Origin: Cinclus cinclus | Taxonomy: Eukaryota; Chordata; Aves; Passeriformes; Cinclidae | DNA length: 64,000 bases | Assembly: GCF_963662255.1 (NCBI RefSeq) | Contig: NC_085068.1 | Location: forward strand, 7,473,791-7,537,790 | Reading direction: 5' to 3' | Shown here: one piece after another, positions 12,501 through 27,500 of the stretch | Layout: each line of letters starts with the position of its first letter | Numbering within the stretch: position 1 is the stretch's first letter | Program-made: the position numbers and the translations under genes | The notes under the pieces: model-generated | What the model was told of the DNA's origin: nothing | The model's database searches: none | The model's input: the letters and a program-made list of their open reading frames with translations, nothing else

Positions 12501-13620
12501 ATTTCGTTTCAGGACAATTTTGGTTCAGGATAATTTCGGTTCAGGATATTTTTGTTTCAGGACAATTTCGGTTCAGGATAATTTCAGTTCAGGATAATTT
12601 TCATTTCGGATATTTTTGTTTCAGGACAATTTCGGTTCAGGATATTTTTGTTTCAGGATATTTTTGTTTCAGAATTATTTTGGCTCAGGATAATTTCAGT
12701 TCAGGATAATTTCGTTTCAGGACAATTTTGGTTCAGGATAATTTCGGTTCAGGATATTTTTGTTTCAGGACAATTTCGGTTCAGGATAATTTCAGTTCAG
12801 GATAATTTCGTTTCAGGACAATTTTGGTCCAGGATATTTTGCTGATGATTCCACGGATGGAGCCTCCAGGAATTCTCCTCATCCCAAGGACTGCACGGTC
12901 CCACCCCCAGCCGGAACCTGGGAATTCTTTCCCTGGATTGAATTTTGGGGGGGAAGGGGCTCTGCTTTTGTGTGACCCCCAAAATTTGGGTACCCAATCA
13001 TGGCTCAGAGCCTCTGCAGGGCTGGAGCTCAAATCCCAGAACATTCCAGAGGGATCCCCCAGGTTTGAGGAGCTTCCCCTGCACCCCATGTGGGTTTTTT
13101 TTTCCTTTTTTTTTTTTGTGGCTTTTTTTTGTTTGTTTGTTTGTTTGTTTTCTGGAGGAGAAAATTCCCTCCTTGCTGGGAATTCCTGGGAATTCTCCAG
13201 GATGGAGCCAGGACCACAGCAAGGACGGGGTGATATGGATCACTAACTAATGTTTTGTGGGATTGACAACAACAACAACAACAAAATAAAAATAAAATAA
13301 AAAAATAAAATGAAAAAATGACCGGATTAATTGAAATGCTGCCAAAAAAAAAAAAAAAAAGGTAAAAAAACTGGCGGGGAATGAAGGAGGAAAGGGAATG
13401 AGCAGCTCTAAACTACAGGGATCCTAAACCAGATGGGGAAAAGGATGGAAAACACACACACAGACACAAAAAAAAAAAAAAAAAACAACAAAATAAAGAA
13501 CGAGGTGGAGATGTCAGATGAGATGGAGGCGTGGTGGGGTCATACTTATCTGTACCTTACGGGATTTCTGGGATCCAGACAGCAGGGGAGGGGAAAAATA
13601 CAAAGGAAAAATCGAAAAAG

Positions 13621-13654
<34 letters not shown>

Positions 13655-16600
13655 AAAAAAAAAAAAATAAAAAAAAGGGACATCAGTGGGGTGACATTGC
13701 AGGGCTGGGTGGCTCTGGGGGTGGCAGGAGGTGGCACTGCCACCCAGGGATGTGCTGGGAGAGGAGAGGAGCTGGGCAAGAGGACAGAGAGGGGTGGGAA
13801 AATCTCTTTTTTTGGGTTTTTTTGTGTTTTTTTTTTTTTTGGGTTTTTTTTTGGGGGGGGGGGGGGGGGGCGGGAATGCTGCGGTTCCAGGTGGATTTAG
13901 GGGGTTTTGCTGGAAAGGAATCCCAAGGGATGGAGGGATGCAGGAAAGGAGGGACAGGGGATGGGGAAGGTTGGGAAAAGGGGAAGGAAGCAGCAACGGG
14001 GGCCAAGGGGCTTCCCCCTGCCCTCTGTACCCATTAATGCCTTTAATTAACGATGTAATTACTGAGCCACAGGTGCCTCAGGTACCCGTACCTGAAATGA
14101 GGGGTGGGGAGGGACTTAAAGCCCAAAGTCCACAACTTAAAAAGTCCAGAACCCTGAGAATTCCACTTTTCTACCCCCAAAACAAGGATTTAAACTCCGG
14201 GAACCTGAGAATTCCAACCCCCAAAACCAGGATTCAAAGCCCAGAACCATCAAAAATTCCAGTTTTCCACACTCAAAAAAACAGGATTTAGAGCCCAGGA
14301 GCAGGACAAATTCCACTTCTCCACCCCGAAAGCCAAGATTCATATCCCAGAACCCTCAAAAGTTCCACCTCTACACCTCAAAACCCAAGATTCAAATCCC
14401 ATGAGCTGGACAAATTCCCCTTCTCCACCCTTAATCTGTGATTTAGACCCCAGGAACCTGAGAATTCCACCCCAAACCCACGACCCAAACTCCAGGATCT
14501 GGATGAATTCCATTCTCCACCCCAAACCCACGACCCAAACTCCAGGATCTCAATAAATTCCATTCTCCACCCCAAACCCATCACCCAAACCCCAAGAATC
14601 TGACAATTCCACCCCAAACCCACGACCCAAACTCCAGGATCTGGATGAATTCCATTCTCCACCCCAAACCCACAACCCAAACCCCAAGAATCTGACAATT
14701 CCACCCCAAATCCAGGATTTAAACCCCAGGATCTGGATAAATTCCATTCTCCACCCCAAACCCATGACCCAAACCCCAGGATCTCAATAAATTCCATTCT
14801 CCACCCCAAACCCATCACCCAAATCCCAAGAATCTGACAATTCCACCCCAAATCCAGGATTTAAACCCCAGGATGTGGATAAATTCCATTCTCCACCCCA
14901 AACCCATCACCCAAACCCCAGGATCTCAATAAATTCCATTCTCCACCCCAAACCCACGACCCAAACTCCAGGATCTGGATAAATTCCATTCTCCACCCCA
15001 AACCCATCACCCAAACCCCAAGAATCTGACAATTCCACCCCAAACCCACGACCCAAACTCCAGGATCTGGATGAATTCCATTCTCCACCCCAAACCCACA
15101 ACCCAAACCCCAAGAATCTGACAATTCCACCCCAAATCCAGGATTTAAACCCCAGGATGTGGATGAATTCCATTCTCCACCCCAAACCCATGTCCCAAAC
15201 CCCAGGATCTCAATAAATTCCATTCTCCACCCCAAACCCACGACCCAAACTCCAGGATGTGGATAAATTCCATTCTCCACCCCAAACCCACGACCCAAAC
15301 CCCAGTATCTGGATAAATTCCATTCTCCACCCCAAACCCATGACCCAAACTCCAGGATCTCAATAAATTCCATTCTCCACCCCAAACCCACAACCCAAAC
15401 CCCAAGAATCTGACAATTCCACCCCAAACCCACGACCCAACCCCCAGGATGTGGATGAATTCCATTCTCCACCCCAAACCCATGACCCAAACCCCAAGAA
15501 TCTGACAATTCCACCCCAAATCCAGGATTTAAACCCCAGGATGTGGATAAATTCCATTCTCCACCCCAAACCCATCACCCAAACCCCAGGATCTGGATAA
15601 ATTCCATTCTCCACCCCAAACCCACGACCCAAACTCCAGGATCTGGATAAATTCCATTCTCCACCCCAAACCCATCACCCAAACTCCAGGATCTCAATAA
15701 ATTCCATTCTCCACCCCAAACCCAAGACCCAAACCCCAAGAATCTGACAATTCCACCCCAAACCCAAGACCCAAACCCCAGGATGTGGCCGAATCCCCGT
15801 CCCAGGGGTGCAGGCAGGGCTGGGGTCCCCCCACTCACCGGGGACTCCCCCGTCACCCCGTGCTCGTCGCTGACCCTCAGCACTCCCTTACGACCACTCC
15901 TCTCCAGCAGGACCCTGACCCACGTGTTGAGGGGCACGGGATTCTTGCTCCTGAAAACCAAAAATGCAAAAAAAAAAACCCAAAAAAACCAAAAAAAAAA
16001 AAAACCAAAAAAAAACAAACCCAAAAAACTCCCAGGTGAGAGCTTGTTATCGAGGTGACGATAATTAATAAAGATAAGAGAGGTAAAACCTTATTAAATA
16101 AATGTTTTGTCGAAGCAAGCTTTGGAAACTGGGATGATTTGGGGCTGAATTTTGGGGTGGTTTTGGGGTAAATTTTGGGGTGAATTTGGGCTGAATTTTT
16201 GGGTTGTTTTGGCTGCATTTGGGTTGAATTTTGAGGTGAATTTGGGCTGAATTTTTGGGTTGTTTTGGTCTGAATTTCGGGGTGAATTTGGGCTGAATTT
16301 TTGGGTTATTTTGGCTGCATTTGGGTTTTATTTTGGGGTGAATTTTTGGTGGGTTTTGGTCTGAATTTTGGAGTGAATTTGGGCTGAATTTTTGGGTTGC
16401 TTTGGTCTGAATTTTGGGGTGAATTTGGGCTGAATTTTTGGGTTGTTGTGGCTGCATTTGGGTAGAATTTTGGGGTGAATTTGGTCTGAATTTTGGGGTG
16501 AATTTGGGCTGAATTTTTGAGTTGTTGTGGCTGCATCTGGGCTGAATTTTTGGGCGGTTTTGGCTCAATTTGGGCTGAATATTGAGAATATTAAATATTA

Positions 16601-18536
16601 GTTCCCATGAGGAAGAATCACAGGAATGAAAATCAGGCTTGTAGAGTAAACTGGTGAGGAAAAAAAATTTCTGGTGGTGAAAAATAAAAATCTGTGCCAC
16701 GAGAATCCATGGAGAAAACATGGAAATACCTGTGCAAAAAAAAAAAAAGACTTAGCATGTACACTTTCAACTACTTAATTCTTACTTCTGACTAATTAAT
16801 TGAGTGGTAAGGAAGGTTTAATTGGAAGACCAATTAAAATTAAACACAACAATTTGGCAAACTGGATAAAAATGGGCTGTAAAGTTAAAAGTGTAAAAAA
16901 AAAGTTAAAAGTGTAAAAAGCTGTAAAATTGAAGTGAGGCTTTTGCTGTTGAAACTTTGAAAATTTGAGTGTCGTGCCCGTCGTTAATTGCTGTTAATGA
17001 TAAAATATCTGTTATATCAGAGATTAATTAATTAATGATAAACTCCCTGATCTCAGATCCTGCAGGAGCAGCTGTGGATGATAAAACCTCTGATAAATCA
17101 CAGATTAATTAATGATAAAATCTCTGCTAGATCAGAGATTAATTAATGATAAAATCTCTGCTAGATCAGATCCTGCAGGAGCAGCTGTGGATGATAAAAT
17201 CCTCTGTATCACAGATTAATTAATCCCTGTAATTATTGATAAAATCTCTGCTAGATCAGATCCTGCAGGAGCAGCTGTGGATGATAAAATCCTCTGTATC
17301 ACAGATTAATTAATCCCTGTAATTATTGATAAAATCTCTGCTAGATCAGATCCTGCAGGAGCAGCTGTGGATGATAAAATCCTCTGTATCACAGATTAAT
17401 TAATCCCTGTAATTATTGATAAAATCTCTGCTAGATCAGATCCTGCAGGAGCAGCTGTGGATGATAAAATCCACTGTATCACAGATTAATTAATCCCTGT
17501 AATTAATGATAAAATCTCTGCTAGATCAGATCCTGCAGGAGCAGCTGTGGATGATAAAATCCACTGTATCACAGATTAATTAATCCCTGTAATTAATGAT
17601 AAAATCTCTGCTAGATCAGATCCTGCAGGAGCAGCTGTGGATGATAAAATCCACTGTATCACAGATTAATTAATCCCTGTAATTAATGATAAAATCTCTG
17701 CTAGATCAGATCCTGCAGGAGCAGCTGTGGATGATAAAATCCACTGTATCACAGATTAATTAATCCCTGTAATTAAAGATTCAATCCCTGCTGTCAGATC
17801 CTGCAGGAGCTCACCTGAGCAGGGCTGCCCCCTTGCCCAGGTCGTATCTGTACTCCAGGTGGCCCTCGTGCAGTGCCAGGGACACAAAGTCCCCTCTGCC
17901 ATCGCTCTTCTGGCCATTGTAGAAGATCATCCCAGTGGGTTTCTTGGCCAGGAACACCAACTCCATGGACATCTTGTCCCTGAGGAGAGAGGGACAGGGG
18001 ACACTGCTGAGGAGAGAGGGACAGGGACAGGGACAGGGACAGGGGACAGGGGACAGGGACAGGAACCAGGGACAGGGGACACTGCTGAGGAGAGAGGGAC
18101 AGGGACAGGGGACAGGGGACAGGGGACAGGGACAGGAACCAGGGACAGGGACAGGGGACACTGCTGAGGAGAGAGGGACAGGGACAGGGACAGGGGACAG
18201 GGGACACTGCTGAGGAGAGAGGGACAGGGACAGGGGACAGGGGACACTGCTGAGGAGAGAGGGACAGGGGACAGGGACACATCCATGAGAGGGACAGGGA
18301 CACCTCCCTCCCTGCCAGCTGCTGTCCTGCCCCTGTCCTGCCCCATGCCCACCTCCCTCTGATAACCCTGAGAGTGTGGGGTGGCAGAAATGTCACCTGT
18401 GCCAGGTGAGGGGTGCTCAGGATGACCCTCAGGTTGCTGTGGGGTGGGGTTGTCCCTGTCCCCTGTTCCTGTCCCTGTCACTGTCCTGTCCCCATCCCTC
18501 TCCCTGTCCCTGTTCCCATCCCTGTCCCTGTTCCCA

Positions 18537-18570
<34 letters not shown>

Positions 18571-21500
18571 ACCCCTGTCCTGCCCCCATCCCTGTCCCCA
18601 TCCCCATCCCCGTCCCTGTCCTTGTCCCTGTCACATCCCCGTCCCTGTCCCTGTCCCATCCCTGTCCCCATCCCCATCCCCGTCCCTGTCCCTGTCCCAT
18701 CCCTGTCCCCATCCCCATCCCCATCCCCATCCCCATCCCCATCCCCATCCCCGTCCCTGTCCCATCCCTGTCCCCATCCCCATCCCCATCCCCATCCCTG
18801 TCCTGTCCCTGTCCCATCCCTGTCCCTGTTCCCATCCCCATCCCTGTCCTGTCCCTGTCCCATCCCTGTCCCTGTTCCCATCCCCATCCCTGTCCTGTCC
18901 CCGTCCCTGTCCCATCCCTGTCCCTGTCCTGTCCCCGTCCCTGTCCCATCCCCGTCCCTGTCCCTGTCCCATCCCCGTCCCTGTCCCTGTCCTGTCCCTG
19001 TCCCTGTCCCCTCCCTGTCCCTGTCCCTGTCCTGTCCCTGTCCCCTCCCTGTCCCTGTCCCATCCCTGTCCCTGTCCTGTCCCTGTCCCTGTCCCCTCCC
19101 TGTCCCTGTCCCTGTCCTGTCCCTGTCCCCTCCCTGTCCCTGTCCCATCCCTGTCCCTGTCCTGTCCCTGTCCCTGTCCCATCCCTGTCCCTGTCCTGTC
19201 CCCATCCCTGTCCCATCCCCGTCCCTGTCCCTGTCCTGTCCCTGTCCCATCCCTGTCCCTGTCCTGTCCCTGTCCCCTCCCTGTCCCTGTCCCATCCCTG
19301 TCCCTGTCCTGTCCCTGTCCCTGTCCCATCCCTGTCCCTGTCCTGTCCCTGTCCCATCCCCGTCCCTGTCCCTGGCACTCACTGCAGGTCTGGCACGAAG
19401 CTCTGCAGCCCGTTCAGCTCCAGGTAGGAGGAGCCGTTGAACTCCGGCAGGAAGGGCACGGTCTGGTCCTGCTCCGTCACTGGGCACAGAGCGGGCGGCG
19501 TGAGGGGACAGCTGCCACAGCGAGCGTCCCCGAGGCCACCCCGGCCAGGGGACACCACGCAGGGATCCCCCCCGGGCCCAGCCCCGGCCCTGCTGTCCCA
19601 CCTCGCTCGCACAAGTCCCCTTGGCGCCCCATGGGACAGGCGCACAGGTGCCCGCCGTGGGGCAGCACCAGGCAGGTGGCAGAGAAGTGGCACGGTGAGG
19701 GCTCGCAGGGGTTCCTCTCCAAGGCACACGTGGGGCCTGCGCAGGGACAGCCAGCTTGTCACCAACCCCCGTGTCCCCAGTGTCCCCGTGTCACCAACCC
19801 CCGTGTCCCCATGTCCCCAGTGTCCCCAGTGTCCTCAGTGTCCCTGTGTCACCAACCCCCGTGTCCCCATGTCCCCAGTGTCCTCAGTGTCCCCGTGTCA
19901 CCAACCCCCGTGTCCCCGTGTCCCCAGTGTCCTCAGTGTCCCCGTGTCACCAACCCCCGTGTCCCCGTGTCCCCATGTCCCCAGTGTCCCCGTGTCACCA
20001 ACCCCCGTGTCCCCGTGTCCACATGTCCTCAGTGTCCCCGTGTCACCAACCCCCGTGTCCCCGTGTCCCCAGTGTCCTCAGTGTCCCCGTGTCACCAACC
20101 CCCGTGTCCCCGTGTCCCCATGTCCCCAGTGTCCCCGTGTCACCAACCCCCGTGTCCCCGTGTCCACATGTCCTCAGTGTCCCTGTGTCACCAACCCCTG
20201 TGTCCCCGTGTCCCCATGTCCCCAGTGTCCTCAGTGTCCCTGTGTCACCAACCCCCGTGTCCCCATGTCCCCAGTGTCCTCAGTGTCCCCGTGTCACCAA
20301 CCCCCGTGTCCCCGTGTCCCCATGTCCCCAGTGTCCCCGTGTCACCAACCCCCGTGTCCCCGTGTCCACATGTCCTCAGTGTCCCCGTGTCACCAACCCC
20401 CGTGTCCCCATGTCCCCAGTGTCCTCAGTGTCCCCGTGTCACCAACCCCCGTGTCCCCATGTCCCCAGTGTCCTCAGTGTCCCCGTGTCACCAACCCCCG
20501 TGTCCCCATGTCCCCAGTGTCCTCAGTGTCCCCGTGTCACCAACCCCCGTGTCCCCATGTCCCCAGTGTCCTCAGTGTCCCTGTGTCACCAAGCCCTGTG
20601 TCCCCAGAGTCCCCCATGTCACCAATGTCACCAGTGTCCCCAGTGTCCCAAATTCCAGTGCCCAGAATCATTTCAGTGTCTAAAATTATTTCAGTTCCCA
20701 AAGTGATTCCAGTTCCCAAAGACAATCCCAGTGCCCAAAGACAATCCCAGTGCCAATCCCCCCTCGTGAAGAATTCCCCCACAAACCGAGAGGCCGTTAT
20801 TTAACACCCCTAAAGCTGCCATTATTTGGGGCACGAGGACACCCAGCTCCTCCTGACCCTCATCCCCACAATCCCACCCCGAACTCACCGACACCGCCGG
20901 ACGCGCCTTCACCCCCCAGAACCCCCCGGTGCCCACCGCCGTACCCGTGTAGGCGTCGGGGCACCGGCACCGGAACATCTCGGCGTCCTCGGCGTGGCAG
21001 ACGCCGCCGTGGTGGCAGGGGTTGGGCCGGCAGGGGCGGTCGCCGCACTCGCCCACGGCGTGGCCGTAGAGGACGTCGCCGGCGCCCTGGCGCAGCTGGT
21101 ACACGCGGTTGTTGATGCCCAGCAGGCGGATGCAGCCCCGCAGCCCCGCGGCGGCCGCCGTGCGCTCGGCCGCCCTGAGGGGACGCGGCACGGGGGTTTG
21201 TCACCAAAGGGGCAGCGGGTGGGGCCCACGGGGTGGCAGGGTGGCGAGGGGACACAGGACAGTGTGGGGCAGTGTCACCCTCCCATCCCCGGTGCCACCC
21301 TCCATCCCAGTGCTTGGTTCCCATCCCAGTGACCCGTTCCCTGTCCCAGTGCCCCGTTCCCATCCCAGTGCCCCATTCCCATCCCCAGTGCCCCGCTCCC
21401 TGTCCCAGTGCCCCATTCCCATCCCAGTGCCCCGCTCCCTGTCCCAGTGCCCCGTTCCCTGTCCCAGTGCCCCATTCCCATCCCCAGTGCCCCGTTCCCA

Positions 21501-24500
21501 TCCCAGTGCCCCGTTCCCATCCCCAGTGCCCCGTTCCCATCCCAGTGCCCCGTTCCCTGTCCCAGTGCCCCGTTCCCTTCCCAGTGCCCCGTTCCCATCC
21601 CCAGTGCCCCGCTCCCTGTCCCAGTGCCCCGTTCCCATCCCAGTGCCCCGTTCCCTGTCCCAGTGCCCCGTTCCCATCCCCAGTGCCCATTTCCCTGTCC
21701 CAGTGCCCTGTTCCCATCCCAGTGCCCCATTCCCATCCCAGTGCCCCGTTCCCATCCCAGTGCCCCGTTCCCTGTCCCAGTGCCCCATTCCCATCCCCAG
21801 TGCCCCGTTCCCATCCCAGTGCCCCGTTCCCATCCCCAGTGCCCCGTTCCCATCCCAGTGCTTGGTTCCCATCCCAGTGCCCCGTTCCCATCCCCAGTGC
21901 CCCGTTCCCTGTCCCAGTGCCCTGTTCCCATCCCAGTGCCCCGTTCCCATCCCCAGTGCCCATTTCCCATCCCCAGTGCCCATTTCCCATCCCCAGTGCC
22001 CCTCTCACAGGGCCATGTGCTCGTCGGGCGCTCCCCCGATGAACAGGTCGGTGTCCAGGTTGAGGCCGTCGGTGCCCATGGGGCTGTGCCCGCTCACCTG
22101 GGGCTCCCCATCCACGGCCAGGCTCCCGCTGCGCCGGTTCCGGGTCACCACCAGCTGGTGCCAGCGGCCCGGCTGCACCTGGACCCGGCTGCTCACGGTG
22201 CCCGTGCCAGAGCCCGTGTCAAACCTGGGGGACAGCGAGACCGCTCTGTGCCCAAAGGTGCCAGCTGGGCCCTGCTGGGGGCGACGTGGCACTGCGAGCC
22301 CTTGGGGACCCTCTCCCTCCTCCTCCTCCTCCTCCTCTCCCTTCCTCCCTCTTTCCTTTCTTCTCTCCTTCCTTCTCTCCCTCTTTCCCTCCTCCTCTCC
22401 TCTCCTCTCCTCTCCTCTCCTCTCCTCTCCTCTCCTCTCCTCTCCTCTCCTCTCCTCTCCTCTCCTCTCCTCTCCTCTCCTCTCCTCTCCTCTCCTCTCC
22501 TCTCCTCTCCTCTCCTCTCCTCTCCTCTTTTTCCTCCTCCCTCTTTCTCTCCTCTCCCTCCTTCCCTCTCTCCTTCTCTGCCTTTTTCTTCTCTCCCTCC
22601 TTCTCTTCCTCCCTCCTTCCCTTTCCTTTCTTCTCTCCCTCCCTACTTCTTTCTTTCCCTCCCTTTCTCCCTCTCTTCCTCTTTCCTTTCTCTGCCCTGA
22701 CTTCCCCCTCCCCTCATTCCAAAATATCCCATCAGATTTTGGAATATAAAAAAAAACCCACCCCACTCCAGCGCTTTCCTCCCTACCCTTTTTTTCCTCT
22801 CCCTCCATGTTTCTTCTCACAGTTTAAAAAAGAAAAAAATAAAAAAAAAAAAATCTCAAAAAAAAAGACCTCCAAAAACCCCACCAAAAAAAGATCTCTC
22901 AAAAAAAAACAACCTCCCACACCTTGGATCTTTTTAAATCCAAAGTGACACAAGCGAGCTCACTTTGCTGAAAAGACGGAAAAGCTCCCTCACTATTCCA
23001 ACATCCCAGAAAAAAAAAAAATCTACCAAAAAAAATCCCGATTTTTGCCCACTTTGAGGTCTTTTAGGGTGCAAATTCCCCCTCCTGGGATGCGAATTCC
23101 CCGTCCCTCACCTGAGCTCCACGAAGCCTCCCACCAGTGCCAGGGAGATGAAATCCTTGCCGTGTTTCTGGGCGTTGTAGAGGAGCAGCCCAGTGGGCTC
23201 CAGAGCCCGGAATTCCATGGAAATCCTCACCGTGTGATACGCCTTCATCATCCTGAACGCCAGGAAGGACTTGCCCCCAAAACTGGGGATGAAGTTCCCG
23301 ATGGCTGCGGGGTCAGGGGACACAGGAGGGGACAGGAGGGGACACAGGGACACGGCACTGAGTGCCTGGCACAAGGCTGGGAATGTTCTCCTGCCTAGGA
23401 AAAACTTGGGAATGTTTTCCTATCTGGCACAAGGCTGGGAATGTTTTCCCGAATGGCAAAAACTTGGGAATGTTTTTCTGCCTGCACAAAGCTGGGAATG
23501 TTTTCCTTTGTGGTAAAAAGCTGGGAATGTTTTCCTGCCCAGCACAAAGCTGGAAATGCATGGCACAAAACTGGGAATTTTTTTCCTGCCTGGCACAAAG
23601 CCGGGAATGTTCTCTTATCTGACACAAAGCTGGGAATGTTTTCCTGCCCAGAAAAAACTTGGGAATGTTTTTTTATTTGACACAAAGCTGGGAATGTTTT
23701 CCTGCCCAGAAAAAACTTGGGAATGTTTTTTTATTTGACACAAAGCTGGGAATGTTTTCCTGCCCAGAAAAAACTTGGGAATGTTTTTTTATTTGACACA
23801 AAGCTGGGAATGTTTTCCTGCCCAGAAAAAACTTGGGAATGCTTTTTTATTTGACACAAAGCTGGGAATGTTTTCCTGCCCAGAAAAAACTTGGGAATGC
23901 TTTTTTATTTGACACAAAGCTGGGAATGTTTTCCTGCCCAGAAAAAACTTGGGAATGTTTTCTTATCTGGCACAAAGCTGGGAATGTTTTCCTGCCCAGA
24001 AAAAACCTTGGGAATGTTTTTTTATTTGGCACAAAGCTGGGAATGTTTTCCTGCCCAGAAAAAAACTTGGGAATGTTTTCTTATCTGGCACAAAGCTGGG
24101 AATGTTTTCCTGCCCAGAAAAACACTTGGGAATGTTTTTTTATTTGACACAAAGCTGGGAATGTTTTCCTGCCCAGAAAAAACTTGGGAATGTTTTCTTA
24201 TCTGGCACAAAGCTGGGAATGTTTTCCTGCCCAGAAAAAAACTTGGGAATGTTTTCTTATCTGACACAAAGCTGGGAATGTTTTCCTGCATGGTAGAAAG
24301 CTGGGAATTTTTTCCTGCGTGGCACAAAGCTGGGAATGTTTTCTTATCTGACACAAAGCTGGGAATGCTTTCCTGCCCAGAAAAAAACTTGGGAATGTTT
24401 TCTTATCTGGCACAAAGCTGGGAATGTTTTCCTGCCCAGAAAAAAACTTGGGAATGTTTTCTTATCTGGCACAAAGCTGGGAATGTTTTCCTGCCCTGCA

Positions 24501-27500
24501 CAAAGCTGTGAATATTTCCCTGCATGACAAAAACTTGGGAACGTTTTCGTGCCCAGCACAATTCTGGGAATATTTGCCACCTCTGGAAGTGCCCAAATCC
24601 AGTCCGGAACGAGACCAGCATCCCCATCCACTCACGGGGGTGTCAGGAACCGATTTGTAAATCCCGAAATGTGTGAATTTTGGGGTTTTTTTTTTGGGGG
24701 GTGGGGGGATCAGCACCTACCTTTGTCACAAACATCCCCTGCTCTCCCCGGGACACAGGTGCAGGTGAAGCCCCGGCCGTCGTCCTCGCAGGTGCCACCG
24801 TGCAGGCAGGGCTGGGACTCGCAGGGTCGGGGGGTTCTGGAGGTGCCAGGGGGCAGCCGGGTGGGCTTCATCACCATCATCATCCTCCTGCTGCTGCCAG
24901 GGCTGCTGGGGTTGGGTCTCCTGGTGGTGCCCACGGCCACCGCCTTGGGGCCGGGCCTCCCCGCGGGCTCCAGGTGCTGGCCGAGGGTCGTGATGGCCAC
25001 GGGGACCCCGCGGGTGGTGGCCGGGGCTGAGGTGGCCACGGGGACCCTGCGGGTGGTGGCCGGGGCCATGGTGGTGGCCGTGGTGGTGGTGATGGTGGTG
25101 GTGAAGAGCTGGGGGATCCAGTCTGGAACACAGCAGAGGGGCTGGGTTAGGGTCAGGGTCAGGTGTGGGTCAGTTTTAGGGTCAGGTGTGGATTATTTTA
25201 GGGTCAGGTGTGGGTCAGTTTTAGGGTCAGGTGTGGATTATTTTAGGGTCAGGTGTGGGTCAGTTTTAGGTTCGGGTGTGGATTATTTTAGGGTCAGGTG
25301 TGGGTCAGTTTTAGGGTCAGTTTTGGGTTCAGGTGTGGGTCAGTTTTAGGGTCAGGTGTGGGTCAGCTTTAGGTTCAGGTGTGGATTATTTTAGGGTCAG
25401 GTGTGGGTCAGTTTTAGGTTCAGGTGTGGATTATTTTAGGTTCAGGTGTGGGTCAGTTTTAGGTTCAGGTGTGGATTATTTTAGGGTCAGGTGTGGGTCA
25501 GTTTTAGGTTCAGGTGTGGATTATTTTAGGTTCAGGTGTGGGTCAGTTTTAGGTTCAGGTGTGGATTATTTTAGGGTCAGGTGTGGGTCAGTTTTAGGGT
25601 CAGCTTTGGGTTCAGGTGTGGGTCAGTTTTAGGGTCAGTTTTAGGGTTACGAGAGCAGTAGCCAGCCTGATCCTGGAGGAGGAATTTGTGCCCTAAGAGA
25701 CCTCAAAGTGGACAAAAATTGAGTTTTTGTTTTTTTTTTGGGATGCTGGCTCTGTGTGTGCCCACTTCTGGGAATTCTGGGTGGAACAGGATCAATCCCA
25801 GCCTGGCCACCACCCTTGGTGTTCCCTTTCCAGGCCTCACTTCCAGGGATGGCACTGCCCATATTCCATGGAAAAAGAGGGAATTTTAACCCTTTCCTCA
25901 ATTTCCTGAGCGCAAAACAAGTGCAGGCTCTGGAATGGATTTCCCAAAAAAAAAAAAAAAAAAAAAAAAGCTGAGCCTGCCCCATCCCTGGAAGTGCCCG
26001 AGGCCAGTGGAAAAATTCCTGCCCATGATCCCGATGATCTTTAAGGTCCCTCCCAGCCCCAAACATTCCATGATTCCTCCAGAATCCCAACTGGAAGCTC
26101 CTGAAGGATTGGTGCTGGCAAGACCACCAGATCCCCTCCACACATTGGAATTTTTGGAACCCCCCCCCAAACTGAGCGAGGAGGGCAGGGGGGGGACTCG
26201 GCAGAGCCCCCCAACACGGATCTCACCAAAATCCATGAATTTGATGTGCTCCATCTGGGGTTTCTTCACCAGGATGGTTTTTTTCTTGGAAGCTCGGATC
26301 TGTTTCAGCAGGGCCCCCTGGATATCGGCGGCCGTGTAGGACGTGGCTGATCCCAGCCGGGAGGGGAAAGGAGGGAAAGTCACAGTGAAGATTCCGGCTG
26401 GAATTTCCCTCCCGTGACCTTCCCAAATCCCTCCTCTCCTAAGGAAAATAATCTTCATTTCCCGAGGAAAATAATCGTCATTTCCCAAAGAATATAATCC
26501 TCATTTCCCAAGGAAAATAATCTTCATTTCCTGAGGAAAATAATCGTTATTTCCCGAGGAAAATAATCTTCATTTCCTGAGGAAAATAATCGTCATTTCC
26601 CAAAGAATATAACCCTCCTTTCCCTAGGGGAATAATCCTAATTTTCCAAGGAAAATAATCGTCATTTCCCGAGGAATATAATCCTCATTTTCTAAGGAAA
26701 ATAATCATCATTTCCCAAGGAAAATAATCGTCATTTCCCAAGGAAAATAATCTTCATTTCCTGAGGAAAATAATCGTCATTTCCCAAGGAAAACAATCTT
26801 CATTTCCCGAGGAAAATAATCGTCATTTCCCAAGGAATATAACCCTCATTTCCTAAGGAAAATAATCTTCATTTCCCAAGGAAAATAATCGTCATTTCCT
26901 GAGGAAAATAATCTTCATTTCCCGAGGAATATAATCATCATTTCCTGAGGAAAATAATTGTAATTTCCTGAGGAAAATAATCTTCATTTCCTAAGGAAAA
27001 TAATCTTCCTTTCCTGAGGAAAATAATCATCATTTCCCGAGGAATATAATCTCACTTTCTAAGGAAAATAATCGTCATTTCCCAAGGAGAATAATCCTTA
27101 TTTTCTGAGGAAAATAATCTCATTTTCTAAGGAAAATAACCCTCCTTTCCCAAGGAAAATAACCTTCATTTCCTAAGGAAAATAATTTCACTTTCTAAGG
27201 AAAATAATCCTAATTTCCCAAGGAGAATAATCCTAATTTCCCAAGGAGAATAATCCTAATTTCCCAAGGAAAATAATCCTCATTCCTCAAGGAAACCCCT
27301 CCCAAGCTTCCTTAGGGCGCAGCTCCGCTCCCAATGGAATTCTGCAGGACAAAAGACCCAACCCCGCTGAATTTTGGGATGGTTCTTTCCTTCTCCTTGA
27401 TTTCCCGGCCAGAATTCCCCCAGGGAATGGCCCTACCTGGGTCAAAGTGAGCCTCCACAATGACCCTGACGGCGCTGCTCTGACCCAGGTCCCGCACTCG

